A stretch of 33,458 nt of DNA from Pseudomonadota bacterium (lineage in GTDB: Bacteria > Pseudomonadota > Gammaproteobacteria > Xanthomonadales > Xanthomonadaceae). Made by a program: the position numbers and the translations under genes. The DNA lies in contig JAEWJB010000106.1 in the NCBI GenBank assembly GCA_023386795.1, positions 1-33,458 on the forward strand, written 5' to 3'. Position 1 is the first letter of the stretch; the number at the start of each line of letters is the position of its first letter. Below are positions 1 through 9,128 of this stretch, one piece after another. The notes beneath the pieces are model-generated. The model was not told the origin of the DNA and did no database searches. It saw only the letters and a list, made by a program, of their open reading frames with translations.

Positions 1-241
1 CTGCTGCACGGCGCGCCAGCCGCGCGGCACGCTGGCGGTAACGCTCGCGTGCCTCCCAGGCGGTGCGCAGGCGTGCCTGCGCGGCGAGCAGGCGCTGCGG
101 GAGGTCGGCGTGCGCCGGGTCGAGCGCGGCATCGCCCGGCTGCGGCTGGTATTCCATCAGTCCCAACGCCAGCGCCTGGTCGAGATCGTCGGCCAGCACG
201 CAGGCGAGCAGGGCGCGGGGATCGGGGGTCGCGCTGGCCAT
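1..241 (-). CDS. Hypothetical protein, N-terminal part (runs off the window)
   Basis: Only the first 80 codons are present; the gene continues beyond base 1. It starts MASATPDPRALL and is rich in Ala, Leu and Arg. The visible end (LRTAWEARERYRQRAARLARR) looks like a charged amphipathic helix or the start of a coiled coil. There is no signal peptide and no family I recognise. Its ATG overlaps the stop of the enoyl-CoA hydratase gene as ATGA, so the two are probably translationally coupled in one minus-strand operon. The start is supported by that overlap; the function is unknown. Confidence 0.6.
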   Translation of the reverse strand, partial: MASATPDPRALLACVLADDLDQALALGLMEYQPQPGDAALDPAHADLPQRLLAAQARLRTAWEARERYRQRAARLARRAA

Positions 242-1020
242 CAGCGTCCGGCGAAGTTCGGCTTGCGGCGTTCCAGGAAAGCGCCGGTGCCTTCGCGCAT
301 GTCCTCGCTGGCGAACATCAGGCCGAACTGCGCCGACTCGAATTCCAGCCCTTCGTCGAGCCCGCATTCGCCGCCGACGATCACCGCGTCGAGGATGGCG
401 CGCAACGCCAGCGGCGCGCTGGCGGCCAGGCGTTCGGCCAGCTGCCGGGTGGCGTTCTCCAGCTCCGCCGCCGGTACCACGCGATTGACCAGGCCGAGTT
501 GGTGCGCGCGTTGCGCGTCGATCGGTTCGCCCAGCAGGCACAGTTCCAGTGCGGCGGCGCGGCCGGTCAGGCGAAGCAGGCGCTGGGTGCCGCCGAAGCC
601 CGGGATCAGGCCGAGGTTGATTTCCGGCTGGCCCACCTTGGCGGTATCGGCAGCGATGCGCAGGTGGCAGGCCATCGCCAGTTCCAGGCCGCCGCCGAGC
701 GCATAGCCGTTGACCATGGCGATCACCGGCTTGGGCATGCGCTCGATACGCCGCATCAACCGCTGTCCCACCAGGCCGAAATCGCGACCGGCCAGCGCGG
801 GCAGGCCGGTCATCTGCGAGATGTCCGCGCCGGCCACGAACGCCTTCGGTCCGGCGCCGGTGAGTACCACCACGCGCACGTCACCGTCCGTCGCGGCCTG
901 CGCGAAGGCCTCGTCCAGGGCGAGCAGGGTGTCCTGGTCGAGCGCATTCAATTTGTCCGGGCGGTTGACGGTAATCGTGCGGATGCCCCCGGCAGTGGCG
1001 ATGACGACGCTTTCGGACAT
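241..1020 (-). CDS. Enoyl-CoA hydratase (crotonase family)
   Basis: A 259-residue crotonase-fold protein of normal length, expected to hydrate short-chain trans-2-enoyl-CoA to 3-hydroxyacyl-CoA in fatty acid or amino acid degradation. The oxyanion-hole segment AFVAGADISQM lies at 60-70. Both catalytic glutamates of true hydratases are visible: E113 in GGGLELAM and E133 in GQPEINLG. The C-terminal EGTGAFLERRKPNF is typical of short-chain hydratases such as Crt and mitochondrial ECHS1. A GGAG ribosome-binding site precedes the ATG. The gene is divergent from the FKBP gene and overlaps the next minus-strand gene by ATGA. Family assignment is firm; exact substrate chain length cannot be read from the sequence. 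Confidence 0.92.
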   Translation of the reverse strand: MSESVVIATAGGIRTITVNRPDKLNALDQDTLLALDEAFAQAATDGDVRVVVLTGAGPKAFVAGADISQMTGLPALAGRDFGLVGQRLMRRIERMPKPVIAMVNGYALGGGLELAMACHLRIAADTAKVGQPEINLGLIPGFGGTQRLLRLTGRAAALELCLLGEPIDAQRAHQLGLVNRVVPAAELENATRQLAERLAASAPLALRAILDAVIVGGECGLDEGLEFESAQFGLMFASEDMREGTGAFLERRKPNFAGR

Positions 1021-1186
1021 GGATGAATCTCCGGATAAGTAAAAAAATAGTGAAGGGGGAACTTCCCAAACCCTTGCCGGTCATACGTTCCGGCGCTGGT
1101 AGCGGACCTTCGAAGCGGTCGCTATCCTAGCGCGTCACCTCAGGCGGCAGTCCCGTCCTGTGCCACCACCCTGGAGAAATTTTTCA

Positions 1187-1888
1187 ATGAAGTTGCGTTC
1201 GATCGCGGTCGCCGTGGCGGCCCTGGCCCTGACGGGCAATGCGCTGGCCCAGGACACCTCGTCCGAGAAGGGCAAGCTGAGCTACTACTTCGGCTACGAC
1301 TATGGCAACAACCTGGCCGAGCTGACCGGCCGCGGCGAGCAGCTGGACATCAACTCGGTCATCAAGGGCCTGCAGGACGCCTACGCGAAGAAGCAGCCGG
1401 CGATCACCGCCGACCAGCTGAAGCCGGCGGTCGAGGCGTTCCAGAAGCGTGAGCAGGCCCGCGCGCAGCAGGCCAAGGCCGAGTACGACAAGGCCGCCGC
1501 CGAGAACAAGACCAAGAGCGACCAGTTCCTGGCGCAGAACAAGTCCGCCGCCGGCGTGCAGGTTCTGCCGGGTGGCGTGCAGTACAAGGTGCTGGAGAAG
1601 GGCACCGGCGCCAAGCCGACCCAGGCCAGCACCGTGCAGCTGGAAGTGGCCGGTCCGTTCCCCTTCGGCCAGCGTCCGGCGCAGGCGCGCCCGGCGCAGC
1701 AGATTCCGGCGATGAAGCTGAGCCAGGTCGAGATGCAGGCCATGCGTGACACTCTGCTGCAGATGCCGGCCGGCTCGAAGTGGGAAGTCACCCTGCCGCC
1801 GGAGAAGGCCTACGGCGCCGATCCGCGCACCCCGTTCCCGCCGAACGTGGCCGTGCAGTTCGAAATCAAGCTGGTGAGCGTGAAGTAA
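1187..1888 (+). CDS. Secreted FKBP-type PPIase-like protein with degenerate active site
   Basis: A 233-residue protein. The ATG at 1187 is chosen over an in-frame GTG at 1160 because it follows a GGAGAAA ribosome-binding site and opens a clear signal peptide (MKLRSIAVAVAALALTGNALA, cleavage after A21). Residues 28-120 are a Mip/FkpA-like helical dimerisation domain (SYYFGYDYG, then a long charged helix rich in K, A and Q). Residues 123-233 are the FKBP domain: GVQYKVLEKGTG, GSKWEVTLPPEKAYG and PPNVAVQFEIKLVSV are conserved. The usual HYTG and FDSS motifs are absent, replaced by LEVAGPFPFGQRPAQARPAQ, and the GW of the pocket is also missing; Y209 remains. It is probably a periplasmic chaperone with weak or no isomerase activity. 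The gene is followed by a strong terminator. Confidence 0.85.
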   Translation: MKLRSIAVAVAALALTGNALAQDTSSEKGKLSYYFGYDYGNNLAELTGRGEQLDINSVIKGLQDAYAKKQPAITADQLKPAVEAFQKREQARAQQAKAEYDKAAAENKTKSDQFLAQNKSAAGVQVLPGGVQYKVLEKGTGAKPTQASTVQLEVAGPFPFGQRPAQARPAQQIPAMKLSQVEMQAMRDTLLQMPAGSKWEVTLPPEKAYGADPRTPFPPNVAVQFEIKLVSVK

Positions 1889-1918
1889 GCGCTTTTTCGC
1901 TTGGCATGAAGTTGGGGG

Positions 1919-1947
1919 CGCCGACCGGAAGGTCGGCGTCTTTTTTT
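1919..1947 (+). terminator. Intrinsic terminator of the FKBP gene
   Basis: A perfect 8-bp stem (CGCCGACC / GGTCGGCG) with a GGAA tetraloop, then TC and seven T residues. It begins about 30 bases after the FKBP stop codon, so that gene is probably monocistronic. Confidence 0.93.
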
Positions 1948-2033
1948 GTCCGGTTGAAAAGCGTCGGTGCGTCGCGTGGCGCCCGGGCGCTCCTCCGGCC
2001 AGCCCGCCATCTGGTCGGAGATCAAACGCGGAC

Positions 2034-2882
2034 ATGGGCGCGGAAACGATTTCGCGCTACGCTCGTTGGGTGTCTGCTTCCAAGGATCGTGCGCATCATG
2101 TGGTGGCTTCCCCCTGCGTCGGCCAGTGCGCGCTCGATGCCGAGCGCCTGTGTCGCGGGTGTCGCCGTAGCCTGGATGAAATCGCGCGGTGGCCCGACAT
2201 GAGCGAGGCCGAACGTCGCCACCTGGTGGATGAAGTGTTGCCCACGCGTGCGCCGGCTACGCGTTTCGAGCTGCAGCTGCCCGAGCGCGATCAGCTCGTG
2301 CGCGCGCTGTATCCGCCGCAGACCGCGCCCGCCGGGCCGGGCTGGAACCACGATGATCTCGTCGATGTGCTCGCCGGTGGCGTATCCGCCGAAGCGGCGG
2401 TGCTCGCTGGCCTGGTGCCGCGCCACGACGGCACCCGCGTGCTGCTCACGCGGCGCAACGATACGCTGCGCCATCACGCCGGGCAGGTGAGTTTTCCCGG
2501 CGGGCGGGTCGAGCCTTCCGATGCCAGCGCCGCCGCTGCCGCGCTGCGTGAAAGCTGCGAGGAAATCGCACTGGCGCCCGCGCAAGCCAGCGTGCTGGGT
2601 TATCTCGATCCGTTCCTCACCGTCAGCGGCTTCCGGGTCACGCCGGTGGTGGCGGTGATCGACCCGGCGTTCGTGCCGGTGCCCCAGCCCGACGAAGTGG
2701 CGGAAGTCTTCGAGGTGCCGCTGGCCTACCTGATGGACCCCGGCAACCTGCGCAGCATCGACATCGAATTCCGCGGGCGCCCGCGCCGGGTACTGGAATA
2801 CGCGTGGCCGGGACAGCGCATCTGGGGCGCCACCGCCGCCATCCTGCTCAACCTGCGTCGCCGCCTGGAGCACATTGCATGA
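2034..2882 (+). CDS. DUF1289 - Nudix (NudL-type CoA pyrophosphatase) fusion
   Basis: A 282-residue protein with two modules. Residues 26-60 form a DUF1289 domain: SPCVGQC, then LCRGCRRSLDEIARW, with four cysteines (C28, C32, C40, C43) spaced like a small metal-binding knuckle. Residues 120-280 match the NudL/YeaB subfamily, which hydrolyses CoA to 4'-phosphopantetheine and 3',5'-ADP. The subfamily signature LLTRRNDTLRHHAGQVSFPGG sits at 137-157 and the Nudix box with REsCEE at 172-177. Such Nudix proteins are usually about 190 residues without the Cys module. The next gene overlaps by ATGA. The start is uncertain: GTG codons around residues 13 and 23-24 would still keep all four cysteines. 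The enzyme assignment is strong; the role of the Cys domain is unknown. Confidence 0.85.
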   Translation: MGAETISRYARWVSASKDRAHHVVASPCVGQCALDAERLCRGCRRSLDEIARWPDMSEAERRHLVDEVLPTRAPATRFELQLPERDQLVRALYPPQTAPAGPGWNHDDLVDVLAGGVSAEAAVLAGLVPRHDGTRVLLTRRNDTLRHHAGQVSFPGGRVEPSDASAAAAALRESCEEIALAPAQASVLGYLDPFLTVSGFRVTPVVAVIDPAFVPVPQPDEVAEVFEVPLAYLMDPGNLRSIDIEFRGRPRRVLEYAWPGQRIWGATAAILLNLRRRLEHIA

Positions 2883-3760
2883 CCGACTGGCAGACCCTCG
2901 TCGACCCCGCCGCGCTGGCCACCGCGCTCGGCCATGCCGACCTGCGCATCGTCGATGCGCGTTTCGCCCCGGCCACGGTGGACGACCCGGATTTCGGGCG
3001 CCGCGCTTATGCCCAATCCCATCTGCCCGGCGCGGTCTACGCCGACCTCAACCGCGAGCTGTCCGATCTCTCGCGCACCGGCCTGGGTCGCCACCCGCTG
3101 CCATACGACGGGGATTTCGCCGCCGCGGTAGGGCGCTGGGGCATCACGCCGGACAGCCAGGTGGTGGTCTACGACGCCGCCGACGGCAGCATGGCGGCCG
3201 CACGGCTGTGGTGGCTGCTGCGCCTGCTTGGGCACAGGCGCGTGGCGGTGCTCGACGGCGGCCTCGCCGCATGGCGCGCCGCCGGGTTGGCGGAGAGCAC
3301 GCAGCCGTCCGCCTATCCGGCGGCGCCGCCGTATCCGGGAAAATTCGACATGACCCAGGTGGCCGACGCCGAGGAGATCGCGCGTCGCGGCGGCGAAGCC
3401 CCCGGCTGGCTCATCGACGTGCGCTCGCCGGAGCGCTTCGCGGGCCAGTCCGAACCCATCGACCCGGTCGCCGGCCACGTGCCCGGCGCGATCAACCGGC
3501 CGTTGCCATTGAGCCTGTCGCAGGGACGCTTCCTGCCCGCCGGGCAGTTGCAGGCCGACCTGCTGCCGCGCCTGGGGGGACGCCCTGCGCGCGAGGTCGT
3601 CCTGATGTGCGGCTCGGGTGTCACCGCGTGCCATACGCTGCTGGCGATGGAATCGGCCGGCCTGCATGGCGCGCGCGTCTATGCCGGTTCGTGGAGCGGC
3701 TGGATCAGTGATCCTTCACGCCCGATCGCGACCGGGGACGTCCCGTCTGCGGCACAATAG
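2879..3760 (+). CDS. sseA: 3-mercaptopyruvate sulfurtransferase (tandem rhodanese)
   Basis: A 293-residue protein with two rhodanese domains: an inactive N-terminal one (about 5-140, with YDAADGSMAAARLWW) and a catalytic one (about 160-285). The active-site loop is CGSGVTA with C244. This form is typical of 3-mercaptopyruvate sulfurtransferases, whereas thiosulfate sulfurtransferases usually have CRKGVT. It would move sulfur from 3-mercaptopyruvate to a thiol acceptor or cyanide in the cytoplasm. The ATG overlaps the stop of the Nudix gene, so the pair is probably co-translated. An upstream in-frame extension to 2804 is ignored because it lies inside the Nudix gene. Length is close to E. coli SseA. 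The symbol rests on motif and length. Confidence 0.88.
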   Translation: MTDWQTLVDPAALATALGHADLRIVDARFAPATVDDPDFGRRAYAQSHLPGAVYADLNRELSDLSRTGLGRHPLPYDGDFAAAVGRWGITPDSQVVVYDAADGSMAAARLWWLLRLLGHRRVAVLDGGLAAWRAAGLAESTQPSAYPAAPPYPGKFDMTQVADAEEIARRGGEAPGWLIDVRSPERFAGQSEPIDPVAGHVPGAINRPLPLSLSQGRFLPAGQLQADLLPRLGGRPAREVVLMCGSGVTACHTLLAMESAGLHGARVYAGSWSGWISDPSRPIATGDVPSAAQ

Positions 3761-3812
3761 GTCCCGGCAACCGCGGCCGGCATGGGCCGGCGCGGACATC
3801 GGGGGCGGTGCG

Positions 3813-4742
3813 ATGCGTTGGCGGGCGTGGGCCGTGGGCAGTGTGGCGATGTGGTTGGCGGCATGTTCCGATGGCGCGGGAACCGCGACGTCGGCGTCCG
3901 CGCTGCTGGGTGCCCGCGACACGGACGGCTACAGCGTGCAGATCGAGAAGTGGCGCAAGTCGCGACTGGATGCCCTGCGCGCGCCCGATGGCTGGCTCAG
4001 CTACACCGGCTCGGGCCGGCTGCGGCCAGGCAGCTACCGGGTCGGCACGGCCGCCGACAACGACATCGGCCTGTCATCCGGCCCTGCGCGGCTCGGGCTG
4101 CTCACCGTGGAAGAAGGGCGCATCCGTTTCGAGGCCGCTCGCGGCGTGGACGTGCGCCTGCGCGGCCAGCCCGTCGCGCAGGTGCAACTCGTACCGGAGG
4201 AAGCCGGTCGAAAGGCTGACCGCCTGGATATCGGCGGCAGCCAGTTCTACGTAGTACGCACGGGTCCGGTCTACGGCTGGCGCTTTCGTGATCCCGACGC
4301 GCCCATGCGCCACAAACTGCAGGAAATCGAGCATTTCCCGGTCGATCCGCACTGGCGCGTGCAGGCGCGCTGGCGGCCGTATGCCAAGCCGAAGCCGATC
4401 ACCCTGCTGACTTCCATCGGCACGCCGCTGGCGGCGTGGATCCCCGGCGAAGCGGTATTCGAGCGCGACGGCCACCAGTACCGGTTGCATCCGGTGACGC
4501 AGCCCAACGACACCAAGCTGTTCTTCATTTTCTCCGACCGCACCAGCGGCAAGGAGACCTATGGCGGGGCGCGGTACCTGTTCGTCGAGCCGCCGGCCGA
4601 CGGGGCGCTGGTGCTGGATTTCAATCGCGCCGAGAACCCGCCATGCGCGTTGACCCCGCACCTGGTATGCCCGATTGCGCCGCCGGCCAACCGCCTCGAT
4701 CTGGCGGTCAACGCGGGCGAGAAAACCTACATCGCCAACTGA
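3813..4742 (+). CDS. DUF1684 domain lipoprotein
   Basis: A 309-residue protein. The start at 3813 opens a lipoprotein signal, MRWRAWAVGSVAMWLAAC, with lipobox LAAC and lipidation at C18. The mature part matches DUF1684: an N-terminal EKWRKSRLDALRAPDGWLSY block, a middle beta-rich section, and a C-terminal block with FSDRTSGKETYGGARYLF, then PPCALTPHLVCPIAPPANRL and AGEKTY. Biochemical function is unknown for this family. It follows the sulfurtransferase gene by 52 bases and converges on the amidase gene with an 8-base gap. Family membership is clear and the periplasmic lipid anchor is inferred from the lipobox. Confidence 0.87.
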   Translation: MRWRAWAVGSVAMWLAACSDGAGTATSASALLGARDTDGYSVQIEKWRKSRLDALRAPDGWLSYTGSGRLRPGSYRVGTAADNDIGLSSGPARLGLLTVEEGRIRFEAARGVDVRLRGQPVAQVQLVPEEAGRKADRLDIGGSQFYVVRTGPVYGWRFRDPDAPMRHKLQEIEHFPVDPHWRVQARWRPYAKPKPITLLTSIGTPLAAWIPGEAVFERDGHQYRLHPVTQPNDTKLFFIFSDRTSGKETYGGARYLFVEPPADGALVLDFNRAENPPCALTPHLVCPIAPPANRLDLAVNAGEKTYIAN

Positions 4743-4750
4743 GCCGCGCG

Positions 4751-5308
4751 TCAATCGCGTGCGCTGTCGAACACCGACTGGATGCGGGGCCATGGGAAGC
4801 GTGGGCCGGGATCGAGCTTGCGGCGCACCTGCAGCGAAGGATCGTCGGTGGCGGTTTCCAGCGTGGTGTCCAGCGCGTCATGGCCGGCGATCCGGCTGAT
4901 TGAAGGCAGTTCCGCGCGCAACCAGCGCAGGAGGTCTTCCAGTGCGCGCAACTGCGCTTCCGGGTAGTCCTCGTCCATCGCCTGGTGGCGCGAATCCAGC
5001 CAGTGCGGATAGCGTCCGCGGTTGACCAGTTCGATGCCCAGCGAGTGCGCGTTCTGCCCGCGCACATGGTGGGCGACACGCTCCGGCGCCACGTACTGCG
5101 CGATGTGGCCGTCGCGGTCGATGTAGTAGTGGCCGCTGTTGCCGGTGCCGTCGGCATACAGTGCACGTTCGCCGTATTCGCGCGCCATCGCCAGGTCCGG
5201 CAGCTCGGTGCAGTGGATCACCACCAGCGTGATCTCGCCCGGCGCGCGCGGTGCCAGCTGGGCTTCGTAGGGCAGGGGCGCGGGGTGGATCCAGGGCGGT
5301 GTCGGCAT
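4751..5308 (-). CDS. N-acetylmuramoyl-L-alanine amidase (Amidase_2, AmpD-like)
   Basis: A 185-residue single-domain amidase. The expected zinc ligands of the AmpD fold are visible: H32 in VVIHCTE, H143 in RIAGHDAL and D166 in LDPGPRFPW. GHYYIDRDGHIAQYV (59-73) and HSLGIELVNRG (88-98) are the core strands. It would cut the amide bond between N-acetylmuramic acid and L-Ala of muropeptides. No signal peptide is visible, which suggests a cytoplasmic cell-wall recycling role, although a second amidase elsewhere could be the true AmpD. It is transcribed divergently from the MOSC gene with only 22 bases between the two start codons, in a palindromic region with symmetric -10 elements. Confidence 0.88.
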   Translation of the reverse strand: MPTPPWIHPAPLPYEAQLAPRAPGEITLVVIHCTELPDLAMAREYGERALYADGTGNSGHYYIDRDGHIAQYVAPERVAHHVRGQNAHSLGIELVNRGRYPHWLDSRHQAMDEDYPEAQLRALEDLLRWLRAELPSISRIAGHDALDTTLETATDDPSLQVRRKLDPGPRFPWPRIQSVFDSARD

Positions 5309-5335
5309 GCGCGGATGCTAGCATTCGCGCATGCC
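5304..5335. promoter_or_regulatory. Palindromic bidirectional, probably leaderless promoter
   Basis: An inverted repeat of 16 pairs with one mismatch (5314/5325), centred at 5319/5320. It spans both divergent start codons (ATG at 5308 on minus, 5331 on plus). The centre, ATGCTAGCAT, reads as an extended -10 (TGCTAGCAT) on either strand. On both strands the hexamer TAGCAT ends at -7 if transcription begins at the A of the ATG. No ribosome-binding site or clear -35 is visible. Part of the symmetry is trivial, because divergent starts are CAT and ATG. The promoter role is inferred from spacing. Confidence 0.5.
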
Positions 5336-5822
5336 CCTGAACCCCGAAAGCCCGCTCGCACAACTGATGGCCAACCTGCCGCAACGCGGCCGCGTCGACT
5401 GGATCGGCCTGCGGCCTTCGCGCACGCAGCCGATGCAGGTGGTCGATGAAGCCGAGGCGACCCCCGGTGGCGGCCTGGCCGGCGACCGCTATTCCGGCGG
5501 CAATGGCAAGCGCGGCGTCACCCTGATCCAGGCCGAACACCTCCCGGCCATCGCCGCGCTCTGCGGCCACGACCGCGTGGCCCCGGCTACCCTGCGCCGT
5601 AACCTGGTGGTGTCAGGCATTCCGCTGATTGCGCTGAAGGGGCGACGCTTCCGCATCGGCGAGGTGGAGCTGGAAGGCACCGCCCCTTGCGACCCCTGTT
5701 CGCGCATGGAGGACGCGCTCGGCGTAGGCGGCTACAACGCCATGCGCGGGCATGGCGGCCTGTGCGCGCGCATCGTGCGCGGCGGCATCGTGCATGTCGG
5801 CGACGAGGTACAGGCGCTGTGA
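5331..5822 (+). CDS. MOSC domain protein
   Basis: A 163-residue single-domain MOSC protein (molybdenum cofactor sulfurase C-terminal domain family, as in YiiM). Visible hallmarks are GGLAGDRY (47-54), GVTLIQAEHL, TLRRNLVVSGI (87-97), FRIGEVELEG and the conserved cysteine motif APCDPCSRME with C120 and C123; the protein ends in GGIVHVGDEVQ. MOSC proteins bind or deliver sulfur or molybdenum cofactor, or reduce N-hydroxylated bases; the substrate here cannot be told. It starts 22 bases from the divergent amidase and its stop overlaps the GTG start of the next gene (GTGA), so MOSC, hydrolase and acetyltransferase genes are likely one operon. Confidence 0.87.
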   Translation: MPLNPESPLAQLMANLPQRGRVDWIGLRPSRTQPMQVVDEAEATPGGGLAGDRYSGGNGKRGVTLIQAEHLPAIAALCGHDRVAPATLRRNLVVSGIPLIALKGRRFRIGEVELEGTAPCDPCSRMEDALGVGGYNAMRGHGGLCARIVRGGIVHVGDEVQAL

Positions 5823-6346
5823 GTCGCGGTCACTGCATTCTGTCGCATGGTTTTGAAAGCGGCCCGGACGCCACCAAGGTCACCGCGCTGGCCGAGGTCG
5901 CCGAACGCCTGGGCTGGACCCACGAGCGCCCGGACTACACCGACCTGGACGCGCGCCGGGAGGTGAGCGTGGTGGGCGATGTGGAGGCGCGCTGGCAGCG
6001 CCTGCTCGACCGCGCGCGCCTCGCCGCGGCCCGGGGGCCACTGGTGCTGGCCGGCTCCAGCCTGGGGGCTTACATCTCCGCGCAGGTGTCCCTGCAGGTG
6101 CCCACCGCCGCCTTGTTCCTGATGGTGCCGCCCACGCGCATGGGGCCGCTGCCGGCGCTGGATGCCGCCGACGTGCCGATCTCCGTGGTGCACGCCTGGC
6201 ACGACGCGCTGATCCCGGCCGGTGAAATCATCGCCTGGGCACAGCAGCGCTCGGCGCGGCTGCTGCTTGTCGATGACGAGCACCGGCTTGCCGCGCACGT
6301 GGAAGCGTCCGCGCAGGCCTTCGAAAGCCTGTTGCGCGGGGTGTGA
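5819..6346 (+). CDS. Small alpha/beta hydrolase
   Basis: A 175-residue compact alpha/beta hydrolase. The GTG at 5819 is chosen because it overlaps the MOSC stop (GTGA) and begins just before the first core strand (CILSHGFESG). The nucleophile elbow is AGSSLGAY with S81; the likely acid is D129 in HAWHDALIP and the likely base H155 in DDEHRL. Its size resembles the small YqiA/YcfP-type esterases that lack a lid domain. Cytoplasmic, with no signal peptide. The substrate is unknown. The stop lies against the start of the GNAT gene, consistent with a translationally coupled three-gene run. Confidence 0.8.
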   Translation: MSRGHCILSHGFESGPDATKVTALAEVAERLGWTHERPDYTDLDARREVSVVGDVEARWQRLLDRARLAAARGPLVLAGSSLGAYISAQVSLQVPTAALFLMVPPTRMGPLPALDAADVPISVVHAWHDALIPAGEIIAWAQQRSARLLLVDDEHRLAAHVEASAQAFESLLRGV

Positions 6347-6348
6347 GC

Positions 6349-6852
6349 ATGGAAGGCATCGTGTACCGCCCGGCCGTGCCGGCCGACTTCGAGGCCATTG
6401 AAGTGCTCACGCTCGTGGCCTACTTCGACCAGCCGGGCAGCCGCCACGACGAGCACGCCGCCATCGAGGCCCTGCGCCGCGACAGCGCGTTGTCAGCCTC
6501 GTGGGTGGCCGAGCACGAGGGGTACATCGTCGGCCACCTGGCCGCTTCGCCGGTGCAACTTTCAGACGGCGGGCGTGGATGGCACGCCCTCGGGCCGATG
6601 GCCGTGGGGCCGGGGCATCGCAGGGAGGGCATCGGCGGCACGCTGCTGCGCCACGTGCTGGCACAGCTGGAAGGCACTGGCGCGGCCGGTGGGCTGGTGG
6701 TCGCCCCGCCGCGCACGCTGTTCCAGGCCGCCGGTTTCGTCCCGGAGCCTGGCCTGACCCTCGAAGGTGCGCCACTGCTCGCCCGCACCTTCGGCGACCG
6801 CCTGCCGCCGCTGGCCGAGGTCACGCTGCACCCGGCCCTGGCGAGCGGCTGA
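6349..6852 (+). CDS. GNAT family N-acetyltransferase (YhbS-like)
   Basis: A 167-residue GNAT protein. Acetyl-CoA binding motif A is visible as MAVGPGHRREGIGGTLLRHVL (RREGIG fits the Q/R-x-x-G-x-G/A loop). It is preceded by SWVAEHEGYIVGHLA and followed by LFQAAGFVPEPGLTLEG, a pattern close to E. coli YhbS. It acetylates an amine substrate that cannot be identified. Two starts are possible: ATG at 6349, preceded by a GCGGGG stretch, or an in-frame GTG at 6343 overlapping the hydrolase stop (GTGA), which adds two residues. The gene is last in the MOSC-hydrolase-GNAT run and is followed by a 130-base gap with no obvious signal. Confidence 0.83.
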   Translation: MEGIVYRPAVPADFEAIEVLTLVAYFDQPGSRHDEHAAIEALRRDSALSASWVAEHEGYIVGHLAASPVQLSDGGRGWHALGPMAVGPGHRREGIGGTLLRHVLAQLEGTGAAGGLVVAPPRTLFQAAGFVPEPGLTLEGAPLLARTFGDRLPPLAEVTLHPALASG

Positions 6853-6982
6853 TCGCCGCCGCACTGGCATTGCCGGCCGGTATGGCCGAACATGCGCCCC
6901 TCCGCGCGACCCGGCCTGCCTGCCGCCGCTCCCTTCACGGCCCGCCGGCTACAACGGCCGGGCCCATCGATCCGCTGCCCAC

Positions 6983-9121
<2,139 letters not shown>

Positions 9122-9128
9122 GGCAACG

